64,000 nt of DNA from JANQPX01 sp050633905 (GTDB lineage Bacteria; Pseudomonadota; Alphaproteobacteria; Geminicoccales; Geminicoccaceae): positions 68,094-132,093 of the forward strand of contig JBOEHJ010000084.1 in assembly GCA_050633905.1 (NCBI GenBank). Direction: 5' to 3'. This document shows, one piece after another, positions 25,877 to 34,222 of the stretch. Made by a program: the position numbers and the translations under genes. The number at the start of each line of letters is the position of its first letter. Within the stretch, counting starts at the first letter, position 1. Below the pieces are notes generated by a model, which ran no database searches, had not been told where the DNA came from, and saw only the letters and a program-made list of their open reading frames with translations.

Positions 25877-26036
25877 TCGACAGGAGCGATGTAGAATAGA
25901 ACTAGGCACGCCTTCATCATTTCCCTAAGCCGCCTGCGGCCAGATACAACTTGATACAATCGATGCCAGAACCGGCAACGTTCTGCGACATCCGCTTGTT
26001 ATCCATTCCTGGGTAAACCCGAGGAAGGACATAGCA

Positions 26037-26969
26037 ATGCGCAGATTTACCCATCTTCCCATCACCATGGTGCTCATCACGTCGCCTCTCGCGTTGGCCC
26101 ATGGTCATGAACCAACGGCTTTACCGGTTGGCGATGGCAAGGTCACGGATTACCCGGCCGCCGGCAACGTCTTTTCCTGCCGAAGCGACTTCCGAACCGG
26201 CGGCGCTCTCCATACCGGTCCCTGGTTCCATGGCGATACCTGGAACCCCATGGAAAAACCCCATGTTCGCGGACGTATCATGTGGCCCGAAGCGTCATTC
26301 ACCCTGACCGNNCGGGGCAAGAATCTGTTGGTCGAAAGCAACGGGCTTCCGATCGGTCAGCCGACCGGAAGCTTCCCGATCTCGCGCGATGATTCGGTGT
26401 ATCAATACGACACCAATCCCAACCCGATCAGCGCACAATCCCTCGCCTTCAATATTCCGTTCAAGCCCATCATGGCCGACGAGCCGGGCTGTCTGCCGAT
26501 GGGCATGATCGGTTTCACACTGACCGGTGTTGCCTTTTATAATGCGCTCGACGATGCAGGTCTCGATGCCGCCGCTCATGAGATCCAAGATCTCTGCAAC
26601 GGCCATCCGCAGGGCAAAGGGCAATACCACTACCACAGCAGTTCGCCTTGCCTGCCAGGCGCCGACAAGAACGCTCATGTGGGATGGGCTCTCGACGGTT
26701 ATCCGATCCTCGGCATGCGCGATGGGAAAGGCAGGCTGCTCACCAACGCGGATCTGGACGATTGTCATGGCCGGCCGGAACAGATCAACGTGGACGGTCG
26801 CAACTACGACTATGCCTATCGCCTGACGCAAGAATATCCTTATGTGATGGGCTGCTATTCCGGGCAGCTTTTAGCCGAAACCCGCCAGTCCATCCGCTGC
26901 TCCATGGGACTGCCGATCGAGCGCGGTCCGAATGGGCGCCCGATCGGCAAAGGGGCCAAACAACGGTAA
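26037..26969 (+). CDS. YHYH-domain protein (contains two undetermined bases)
   Basis: 310 residues, signal peptide ending near ALAHGHE. The YHYH signature (GQYHYHSSSPCL) is present together with GWALDGYPILGM and the ending YDYAYRLTQEYPYVMGCYSG, which define this secreted family of unknown biochemical function. GGAAGGA precedes the ATG. Bases 26311-26312 are nn, giving one unknown residue (about residue 92); the frame is open across them, so the gap length is probably right or a multiple of three off. It closes the + strand arm of the quinoprotein accessory region. Confidence 0.85.
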   Translation: MRRFTHLPITMVLITSPLALAHGHEPTALPVGDGKVTDYPAAGNVFSCRSDFRTGGALHTGPWFHGDTWNPMEKPHVRGRIMWPEASFTLTXRGKNLLVESNGLPIGQPTGSFPISRDDSVYQYDTNPNPISAQSLAFNIPFKPIMADEPGCLPMGMIGFTLTGVAFYNALDDAGLDAAAHEIQDLCNGHPQGKGQYHYHSSSPCLPGADKNAHVGWALDGYPILGMRDGKGRLLTNADLDDCHGRPEQINVDGRNYDYAYRLTQEYPYVMGCYSGQLLAETRQSIRCSMGLPIERGPNGRPIGKGAKQR

Positions 26970-27116
26970 CGTCCGCGAGCCTTCGGTGATCGCGATTGCA
27001 CGAAAACGGCCCGAAACATCCAACAACATACCGGTGCGCTCACCAAGATCGGCAGCATCGGTGACGCGGGGGCCCCATGTTCAATGATGACGATAAACCA
27101 AGGAACCGTACCTAAC

Positions 27117-27151
27117 GGCCTGGCGGCTCTCCCCCAAGGAGATGCCAGGCC
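27117..27151. terminator. Strong stem-loop downstream of pqqD
   Basis: GGCCTGGC (27117-27124) pairs perfectly with GCCAGGCC (27144-27151), and an inner TCTCC/GGAGA stem extends it. It lies 8 bp past the pqqD stop, in the convergent gap with the YHYH gene. There is no T run, so it may be a factor-assisted terminator or an mRNA 3' end stabiliser for pqqBCD. Confidence 0.55.
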
Positions 27152-27158
27152 ACCAGCT

Positions 27159-27446
27159 TTAAACCTCCACCATCCCCTTATCCGCGAGATCCTGCAGCAT
27201 GGCGATCACGTCTTTAGCGACCTGATCGCGAGGCGCTGAGAACGTCTGTGCCAAGTCATCAATAATGCTTGAAAGTGCTGCTTGCCCCGAGCAGCGCTTC
27301 AGGATCTCGACGGCGATATCGTCCGGCATGAAGACGCGCTCCGGCGCGAGCATCACCCAGGCATCGCGCGCTTTGTCAAAACGGAGTTTGACGCCGCGCG
27401 GCAGGCTTGGGATTTTGTCTTCGGTGACCTCCGGGCGTTCGGTCAT
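27159..27446 (-). CDS. pqqD: PQQ biosynthesis peptide chaperone PqqD
   Basis: 95 residues from the ATG at 27446, with GGAGG six bases upstream. PqqD binds the PqqA precursor peptide and presents it to the radical-SAM enzyme PqqE. Family features: PSLPRGVKLRFDKARDAWVML, the APERVFMPDDIAVEIL helix and the terminal ADKGMVEV. The start overlaps the pqqC stop by 4 bp (ATGA), so translation is coupled. pqqE normally follows directly, but here the operon ends with a strong stem-loop. Confidence 0.95.
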   Translation of the reverse strand: MTERPEVTEDKIPSLPRGVKLRFDKARDAWVMLAPERVFMPDDIAVEILKRCSGQAALSSIIDDLAQTFSAPRDQVAKDVIAMLQDLADKGMVEV

Positions 27447-28180
27447 GTCGCCTCCGGCCGAAAGGCACCGGGCGGAATATTGTCGCCGGGTGCAACATAG
27501 GCATGGTCCAGCGCATCGAGCTGCGCCCAGAGCACGTTGCATTTGAACATCAACGCATCGAGCACGGCGCGCTGTTGATCCGGGCGCCGCGCATGGCGTT
27601 TGACGTAATCGAGGGCAAAATTGGCATCACGCGGTGCTTGGGTCATGCGTTTGCCAAAATAGGCCAGCGTCTCTTCGCTGATGAAGTCGTAATTCGCCAA
27701 CATGCCCGAGACTCGATCCGCGATGATGCTCGGCGCAAACAGCTCAGTCAGCGAGGAGGCAATGGCCTCCAGCAGGGGTTTTTCCTTGACGAAATGGACA
27801 TAGGCTTCGACCGCAAACTTGGTGGCTGGCAGGATGCCCTCGGTCGACATGACGTAATCGCGGTCCAGCCCGAGGCCTTCTGTCAGCTTCAGCCAGCGCT
27901 CAATCCCGCCATCACCCGCTTGCTCGCCGTCGTGATCCACCACACGTTGACGCCATTCACGTCTGAGCTCCGGGTCCATGATCCGTGCCATAATAGCACT
28001 ATCCTTCACCGGAATCATGGATTGATAGTAGAACCGATTGAGCGCCCAGGCCTGCACCTGCGCCTTGTTGAGGTCGCCCGAATGCAATCGTTTGTGGAAA
28101 CTGTGATTATTGTGATAACGCTCCGCGCCGATTTGCCGAAGCCCTGATTCCAGCTGTTCCGGCGTCATCATTCCACTCAA
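27443..28180 (-). CDS. pqqC: Pyrroloquinoline-quinone synthase PqqC
   Basis: 245 residues, usual length. It catalyses the final ring closure and oxidation to PQQ without a metal. Typical stretches: HNNHSFHKRLHSGDLNKAQ, RFYYQSMIPVKDSAI, VVDHDGEQAGDGGIERWL and MFKCNVLWAQLDALDHAYV. The start is probably the TTG at 28180, since GGGAGG lies seven bases upstream; an ATG at 28171 is in frame. Translationally coupled to pqqD and 46 bp after pqqB. Confidence 0.96.
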   Translation of the reverse strand: MSGMMTPEQLESGLRQIGAERYHNNHSFHKRLHSGDLNKAQVQAWALNRFYYQSMIPVKDSAIMARIMDPELRREWRQRVVDHDGEQAGDGGIERWLKLTEGLGLDRDYVMSTEGILPATKFAVEAYVHFVKEKPLLEAIASSLTELFAPSIIADRVSGMLANYDFISEETLAYFGKRMTQAPRDANFALDYVKRHARRPDQQRAVLDALMFKCNVLWAQLDALDHAYVAPGDNIPPGAFRPEAT

Positions 28181-28226
28181 AGTCCAACCTCCCTTAGTCT
28201 ATTTCTCTCATTGTTCTTATTGTTGA

Positions 28227-29129
28227 TTATAGGTCGATTTCCATCCCGTCATAGGCCACCTCGAACCCATTGGCCTCAACCTCAGCCCGCTCAGGCGAAT
28301 CATCGAGAAGAATGGGGTTGGTGTTGTTGATATGGATGTAGATCTTTCGTTTGATGTTGAGTGCCCCCAATGCCGCCATCGAGCCATCCACACCATTGAC
28401 GCTCATATGCCCCATACGCCCGCCGGTCTTTTTCCCAGTGCCCCCCCTGAACATCTCGTCATCCGTCCAAAGCGTCCCATCAAAAAGCAGAAGATCCGCC
28501 CCCCCGACGCGCTCAGCAAGCGCCGGCGTCACCGCAGCACAACCAGGAATAAAAAAGAAACCTCGGCCCTTTTCATCCCGCACCTCAAGCCCAATCGTAT
28601 CCTCGGTCTCCGCACCAATATCGACCGCATCCCCCTCCATATAAAGCGGCACCTTCCCCGGCACCGCAAAGGGACGAATGCGAAGCCCCGTGCAGGTGTC
28701 GAAGTCCACGTCCAGGCCGAACGCCCTGCGCTCAACAAACTTTGGGTTGAGGGCGTTGAAGATCGGGTTGGCCGCGAGCACGTCCAAAATTGCCTGGGTT
28801 GCATGGAGGGTGAAAGCCTGGCTTTCGCGCAATGTCAGTAGACCAGCGACATGATCGATATCGCCATTGGTGAGCACCACCGAGCTGATCGGGCTATGGC
28901 GCGGCGCTTTTTTGGGCTGCAGCGCCGGTGTCGCCAGGATCTGGTGCCGGATTTCGGGCGCTGCATTGAGCAATGTCCAGGAAAGCCCATCCGCACTCAC
29001 CGCAAGGGAGCATTGATTGCGCAGGGATGCCGCCGGATCGCCTGCCCAGGCCCTTTGACCCACCGGACAAGCGCTGTTCCACTGAGGAAACCCTCCACCT
29101 GCCGCGGCACCGAGAACAATAATCCGCAT
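28227..29129 (-). CDS. pqqB: PQQ biosynthesis protein PqqB
   Basis: 300 residues, metallo-beta-lactamase fold. Opening MRIIVLGAAAGGGFPQWN, metal region TNGDIDHVAGLLTLRE, and the YIHINNTNPIL motif are standard for PqqB. The family hydroxylates the Glu-Tyr-derived intermediate. It lies 7 bp after the stop of the upstream solute-binding/CX3CW protein gene, so the order on the minus strand is accessory protein, pqqB, pqqC, pqqD. No pqqA-like small gene was found beside it. Confidence 0.96.
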   Translation of the reverse strand: MRIIVLGAAAGGGFPQWNSACPVGQRAWAGDPAASLRNQCSLAVSADGLSWTLLNAAPEIRHQILATPALQPKKAPRHSPISSVVLTNGDIDHVAGLLTLRESQAFTLHATQAILDVLAANPIFNALNPKFVERRAFGLDVDFDTCTGLRIRPFAVPGKVPLYMEGDAVDIGAETEDTIGLEVRDEKGRGFFFIPGCAAVTPALAERVGGADLLLFDGTLWTDDEMFRGGTGKKTGGRMGHMSVNGVDGSMAALGALNIKRKIYIHINNTNPILLDDSPERAEVEANGFEVAYDGMEIDL

Positions 29130-29136
29130 CAGCCAC

Positions 29137-30558
29137 TCAGTTCATTTTTTTGTCGGTTATTTCCGCGGTTGCTGGCTTGGCCTGCATCTGAGCCGGGATG
29201 AAATCCGGCATGGCCATTGGCGTAGAGCGCAGTAAGGGCAGCTTCGCGTCTGCCCAACCGTTGGTGCCTTCCGGATACCAAGCGACATGAGTGTAGCCTA
29301 GCGCGATGGCCCGCTTCGCTGCGTTCCAGGACATCCAGCAATTTGCCTCGCAATAAAAGACCAGGCGGCGGCCTGGATCGTTTTCTGTGAGGTCTTCAAG
29401 GCTGGTCTCGAAAAAACTGGCAAACTCTGTTGAGAGCTCACCATAGCCGGTATTGGCCAGCCAATAGCTGCCAGGAATATTGTCCCGCTTCGGCGGCAGC
29501 CAGAGCCCGGTGTCCTTCGGTTTTCTGGGCGCCGGCAGGACATCGATTAGGATAGGATCTTTTTCCGATCGCAATAGCGTTTCGAGATCTGCCGTGCTCA
29601 GCACCGTTGCCCCGTCGAGGGTTGCCGGCACCGCTGCCCGATAATCGTCCATTCGATACCCATCCAACTCCGGCACCAGGCTACCCTGCCTTTGCGCAAC
29701 CGGCTCGATAGGCCGCCCCTGACGATCCAGCAACGGGACGCCGTAATCCATTAGGATCGCCTGGATCGCCGGCTGGTGCTTTTTGATAAGGTCATTCAGC
29801 TGGTCTTTCCAGACAGGTTCGCCACGACGAAGGCCCATCGACATCCGGTAATCTAAGCGCACCGGCGAGCCTTCCTCACTGGCGAGCGGGGTAACAACGA
29901 GCGCCCCATCCGCGACCTTGGCAAAGTAACCACCGATAGGCCCCCAGACCACGGCGATATCGATCAAGCCATTCTCGACATCATGCACCATTTCCTCGGC
30001 CGGATGATCGTGGCGCGTATCGGCCATTAATTGGTAAGGTTCCAGATTGCCAAGCAAGCCCTGTTGCGCCAAGAGCGTGACCGGCGGCGTGTTGGCCACC
30101 CCGCCGATCCGCATCTCGTGCAACACCGGATCGTCGATCGAGGTCACCTTGGACCCGGCATCGACCCGCTGGATCAAGGCATAGCTTGAGCGATAATAGG
30201 GGTTGGTGTTCTGCATCAGCTCATTGGTGGTCGGCACGCCTATCACCACATCGCACAGACGCGCCGCCAGGGTGTTGCGCACGAAGCCCACCGTACTTGG
30301 GTACCAGGTATAGGTAACCTCGAGTCCAAGTTCGCCCGCCAGAAGCTCCGCGATCTTGTTCTCGAACCCCTCGCCCGCCTCATTGGAATAAGGGAGATTG
30401 TCAGGATCGGCGCAAACCCGAAACTTGCTGGTATCCACCAATTCGCCAGGCACGGTGCCGTCGGCGGCATCAGCGCTATGCCAAGCACCTGCCAGCATCG
30501 AGAACACCGTCAACATACCGAACCACGGCCGAGGTGAGGTTTTCCTCAATCCCAGCAT
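29137..30558 (-). CDS. Fused quinoprotein-associated solute-binding protein and CX3CW rhodanese-like protein
   Basis: 473 residues with a signal peptide ending near HSADA. Residues about 45-280 are a periplasmic binding protein of the quinoprotein dehydrogenase-associated type (FRVCADPDNLPYSNEAGEGFENKI split over the first strand and helix, similar to MxaJ/XoxJ). Residues about 300-450 are a rhodanese-like domain with C403, C407 and W408 (a CX3CW motif in FYCEANCWMSWNAAKRA), known from the PQQ-dependent catabolism-associated family. The two are usually separate genes. It precedes pqqB by 7 bp. Probably helps activate or assemble a periplasmic quinoprotein dehydrogenase; no dehydrogenase gene is in the window. 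Confidence 0.88.
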   Translation of the reverse strand: MLGLRKTSPRPWFGMLTVFSMLAGAWHSADAADGTVPGELVDTSKFRVCADPDNLPYSNEAGEGFENKIAELLAGELGLEVTYTWYPSTVGFVRNTLAARLCDVVIGVPTTNELMQNTNPYYRSSYALIQRVDAGSKVTSIDDPVLHEMRIGGVANTPPVTLLAQQGLLGNLEPYQLMADTRHDHPAEEMVHDVENGLIDIAVVWGPIGGYFAKVADGALVVTPLASEEGSPVRLDYRMSMGLRRGEPVWKDQLNDLIKKHQPAIQAILMDYGVPLLDRQGRPIEPVAQRQGSLVPELDGYRMDDYRAAVPATLDGATVLSTADLETLLRSEKDPILIDVLPAPRKPKDTGLWLPPKRDNIPGSYWLANTGYGELSTEFASFFETSLEDLTENDPGRRLVFYCEANCWMSWNAAKRAIALGYTHVAWYPEGTNGWADAKLPLLRSTPMAMPDFIPAQMQAKPATAEITDKKMN

Positions 30559-30859
30559 CTCTTCCTCCCTAACTCGCCGGCGAAAGGGCCGACGACAGCG
30601 TTATGAATATTGTTGCGTGACGCTATTTTTGCCATGATGATGCGTCATTGTCATCCGATGATCGCTGGTTCGTGACAATGCGCCCAACGTCGTTTTCAAC
30701 TTTTGATAAAATTATCTTTTGACTTTATCTCCTATTTAGGCAATCTAGAGATCGATTTTCGTAGAGGTTGTCGCATGGCCAGTTATCCGGCCTCGGTTCG
30801 GCATAGCGCGAACTTTCGGCCGACGATTAAAGTGTTCCAGCGCGCATGGCATCCTATCG
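30559..30859. other. Divergent promoter region between PQQ cluster and GGDEF gene
   Basis: 301 bp. The centre (about 30695-30755) is AT-rich. It contains a candidate promoter for the + strand gene, listed separately. I looked for a small pqqA-type frame (Glu and Tyr spaced by three) on both strands and saw none. Confidence 0.45.
30719..30747 (+). promoter_or_regulatory. Candidate promoter for the ethylene-receptor-like GGDEF gene
   Basis: TTGACT (30719-30724) is followed after 17 bases by AATCTA. The -35 is good and the -10 weak; position about 110 bp upstream of the ATG is reasonable. Inference only. Confidence 0.25.
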
Positions 30860-33793
30860 ATGCATCTGTTTAGCGATAGCTGGACCGCGCTTATCTACTT
30901 CTCGGTGCCGCTTGGGATCACCGCCCTTTTCCTTTGCCGGCGAAACCTTTTCACGCGCAGCCTTGCCGTCCTGATCATCGGCTTCATCTTGGCCTGCGGC
31001 CTCATCCATATCATCGAATTCGTCCTGTACGATGAGCCCATGAAGAGCCTTCAGGCGGCGATCGAGCTGATGGCTGGGGCCGTGGCGACGGCAACCACCA
31101 TGCTTCTTTGGTCCTCCACGCCCAGAACCAAAGGCCTTCCCGGCCCCGTCGACCTTGCCGAGGAGAATGCTTGGCTGAGGGCTGACATTGATAAGCGTTC
31201 GATGAACGAGGAGTTCATGCGCCGGGCGTATGAGCAACAGGAACAGCAGGTCGAAACGGCGACCAAGGCACTCAGGCTCGCTTACGACAAGCTCAATGCC
31301 AACCGTGAACGCCTCGCCTTCGCGCTCGAGGGCGCCAATGACGGCCTTTGGGACTGGACGCTCGCCGACAAATCAATCTATTTCAGCGCGCGCCTTGCCG
31401 ATATGCTCGGCCACGAGCCCAAGGACATGACAATGTCCAGCGAGGCACGCTGGGCGCTCCTTCATCAAGACGATCGCGCCATCGCCCTCAACGCCTTCGA
31501 GGCCCATCTCGAAGGCAAATCTGATCTCTATGAGAGCGAGCACCGCCTGCGCACCCGAGAAGGCCGCCATATCTGGGTCTTAGATCGAGGCAAGGTGGTC
31601 GAGCGGGATCGTTTGGGTAGGGCTGTCCGCGCTGTCGGTACGACCAGCGACATCACCCGGCGAAAGTCGGCTGAACTCGCGCTGCAAGCCAGCAATCAGA
31701 AGGTCAAGCGCCTCTACGAGCAGACGCCTGCTCTCCTCTATTCGGTCGACGCCGAAGGTGGTCTTTTGACGGTGACCCGCAATTGGCTAGAGATGATGGG
31801 CTATCGCCGCGACGAGGTCCTGGGACGTCGTTCGGTCGCGTTCATGACCGAGAGCTCACGTCGCCGCCTCACGGAGGAGGTCCTGCCGACTTTTCGCGAC
31901 AAGGGAACCATCGCCGATGTGCCCTGCCGGATGGTCAGGAAAAACGGCGAGACTTTCGATGCCCTGCTCTCAGCGACATCAGAGTATGATCGGAGCGGCA
32001 AGGTGGTTCGAAGCCTCGCAGTGCTGATCGATGTCACCGAGCGTAACCGGGCCCTTCGCCTGGCCGAGGAAAGTGAAGCGAGGCTGCGCCTGGCGCTGGA
32101 GGGGGCTCGGGAAGGCCTTTGGGATTGGAATATCGGGACCGGTGATCTCTTCATTAGCCCGCAGGCGGGCGCCATCCTTGGCTACGGGCCAGACCAGCTC
32201 CCGGATGATATCAGCTTTTGGCAGACCCTCTTGGCGGCAGATGATCGGGTGCGATTTGCTACAGGCTTGGAGGACCTCAGCCGCGGCAAGATTCGCTCCC
32301 TAGTGTTTGAGCTGGAAATCCAGCGGCCGGGCGCTGATCAACATTGGATCGATTGGCGAGCAAGCAGCATCAGCCCAACGGCGAGCATGCCCGGGCGGCG
32401 GATCATCGGCATCTTTCGCGACATCACCGCACGCAAACGTGCGGAGCTGCAGACTGCCTACCGCGCCTTGCATGACGGGCTGACCAGCCTGCCCAACCGT
32501 CAATCCTTCGAAGAACAACTCCAGCGCGCCCATGCCGAAGCCGAGCTGACCGGCCGGCCGCTTGCCGTCATGTTCCTCGATCTCGATCGGTTCAAGGCGG
32601 TCAATGACAGCTTCGGCCATGAACAAGGCGACCAGCTCCTGATCGAGGTGGGGCGGCGCCTGCAGCGTTGCCTCAGGAAATCCGACCTGGTCGCACGCTT
32701 CGGCGGGGATGAGTTCGCGATCCTCGCGCGGGACTACAAAAAACCCCATGACGTCAGCATCCTTGCGGACCGCATCATCAAGACCGTGGGCCGGTCGATC
32801 AGGATCGATGATCAGGATGTGATGATCGGGGTCAGCATTGGCATCACCTCGTTTCCGGAAGATCGAAGCCCGGCCGACGTTCTCGTGGCGAATGCCGATC
32901 TCGCTTTGCATCGCGCCAAGCAGGCAGGCCGCGGTGGCTGGCAGCGCTACCATGCCGGCATGCCGACAAGACGCCGCCATCGCTCGCCGTCATCGGATGC
33001 CGTGCTTTATGATGCGCTGAAGAACGGCGAATTCGAGGTCATGTATGAGCCAACCATCAATATCAGCGATCTTTCGATCAGAGCACTTCTTGCCATCCCC
33101 TGCTGGCATCACCCGGTTCGCGGTACCTTGCCGGCAAAAGACTTCATCGAGGAAATGCTGAATTCACCCTTCCTCCGCTTTCTCGTGGAATGGAGCCTCA
33201 AATCAGCCGTCGAGCAATTCGCCACCTGGCGCGATCTTGGGCTGCCCACGGGCATCAAGCTGGCCATGACCGTGCCGACCCCGTTACTTCACGCACAAAA
33301 TCTGGCGGAAACCATCGAACGATCCCTGGTGCAACTCGACCTGGAGCCGCCATCCCTCACCCTGGAAGTCGCCGAGGGTGCCCTCTCCGATGACATTGTG
33401 GCGAGCGGGATCCTGCAAAAACTACATGCCAAGGGTTTTCATCTGGCCATCGATGATGTCGGCAAAGGTGCCTTGCCGCTCAGCGTCCTGCACACCCTTC
33501 CCATCAAACAGCTCAACATTCATGGCCCCTTGATCAACAGCGACCATGACCGGAAGCAGCAAGCCGTCGCTCGTGCGATCATCGCCATCGCCGCCAATCT
33601 TGGCCTGTCATCGATCGCCAAGGACATTGAGACATCCGAGCAACTAGCACTCATCACCGAACTTGGCGGCTCCGCCGTCCGAGGTCCCCTCTTCCACGAA
33701 CCGGCAACCGCCATCGACACCACCCGGTGGCTGAGCCGCTGGCAAGAACGACGCCGTCACAACCAAGACCTCGACCTCCTACGCCACGGCTGA
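30860..33793 (+). CDS. ETR1-type ethylene-binding-domain protein with PAS, GGDEF and degenerate EAL domains
   Basis: 977 residues. Residues 1-90 form three membrane helices resembling the copper/ethylene-binding domain of plant ETR1: D6, Y13, P17, I43, C46 and H50 match ETR1 D25, Y32, P36, I62, C65 and H69 with identical spacing (constant offset 19). Then a short coiled linker, three PAS domains (about 145-275, 276-398, 400-530), a GGDEF domain with intact GGDEF at 615-619 and an RxxD product-inhibition site (606-609), and an EAL-like domain. In the last, the E of EAL is Arg741 (IRALLAIPCW) and later catalytic positions are altered (DDVGKG, LNIH), so it is probably inactive. Predicted membrane diguanylate cyclase sensing a small hydrophobic ligand. 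Confidence 0.85.
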   Translation: MHLFSDSWTALIYFSVPLGITALFLCRRNLFTRSLAVLIIGFILACGLIHIIEFVLYDEPMKSLQAAIELMAGAVATATTMLLWSSTPRTKGLPGPVDLAEENAWLRADIDKRSMNEEFMRRAYEQQEQQVETATKALRLAYDKLNANRERLAFALEGANDGLWDWTLADKSIYFSARLADMLGHEPKDMTMSSEARWALLHQDDRAIALNAFEAHLEGKSDLYESEHRLRTREGRHIWVLDRGKVVERDRLGRAVRAVGTTSDITRRKSAELALQASNQKVKRLYEQTPALLYSVDAEGGLLTVTRNWLEMMGYRRDEVLGRRSVAFMTESSRRRLTEEVLPTFRDKGTIADVPCRMVRKNGETFDALLSATSEYDRSGKVVRSLAVLIDVTERNRALRLAEESEARLRLALEGAREGLWDWNIGTGDLFISPQAGAILGYGPDQLPDDISFWQTLLAADDRVRFATGLEDLSRGKIRSLVFELEIQRPGADQHWIDWRASSISPTASMPGRRIIGIFRDITARKRAELQTAYRALHDGLTSLPNRQSFEEQLQRAHAEAELTGRPLAVMFLDLDRFKAVNDSFGHEQGDQLLIEVGRRLQRCLRKSDLVARFGGDEFAILARDYKKPHDVSILADRIIKTVGRSIRIDDQDVMIGVSIGITSFPEDRSPADVLVANADLALHRAKQAGRGGWQRYHAGMPTRRRHRSPSSDAVLYDALKNGEFEVMYEPTINISDLSIRALLAIPCWHHPVRGTLPAKDFIEEMLNSPFLRFLVEWSLKSAVEQFATWRDLGLPTGIKLAMTVPTPLLHAQNLAETIERSLVQLDLEPPSLTLEVAEGALSDDIVASGILQKLHAKGFHLAIDDVGKGALPLSVLHTLPIKQLNIHGPLINSDHDRKQQAVARAIIAIAANLGLSSIAKDIETSEQLALITELGGSAVRGPLFHEPATAIDTTRWLSRWQERRRHNQDLDLLRHG

Positions 33794-34222
33794 CGGTTTT
33801 TGACGTTTGAAACGTCGAGAGCCAGCCCTCTCACTCCTCTCCTCCCTTCGATATGATGGGATGATGGGATGATGCAGGTAGCCGGGCGGTCAGATGGCGG
33901 CGCCAGCTAATCAGCAAGCGCTCTGGGTTGCGGCAACAATGTCTCGGCCGGCTCTTTGGCGGCTGCCTTTAACAAGGCATGAACGCTAAGGGATGAAGCT
34001 TCATCAACAGATCCATGGAATCTGGGAACGCCGGGCATCACCCCACATTTTTTGCGGACGAGCGGATTTTCAAGATCACATGGACCTTGTGCTTACCATG
34101 CAAGACAGAGTTCAAAGAAAGATGAGCGACCCTGCTCTCAACAAACAGCGAGAAAACCAAACGAACCCGAGAGGCCCGGATTGCCCCAGTTTTCTCCTGA
34201 ATGACGCCTGCTGACGAAGGCG
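33794..34222. other. Intergenic region
   Basis: 429 bp in the convergent gap between the GGDEF gene and dctM. A GACGT/ACGTC stem lies just after the first stop, and three tandem copies of ATGATGGG (the last imperfect) occupy 33853-33876. A 73-codon + frame (33993-34214) looks random. No gene called. Confidence 0.45.

Noticed and set aside
30559..30859. Possible pqqA in the gap next to the PQQ cluster
   Set aside because: No short frame with the Glu-x3-Tyr pattern was found on either strand.
33993..34214. 73-codon + frame downstream of the GGDEF gene
   Set aside because: Composition looks random, no family, and it points into the 3' end of dctM.
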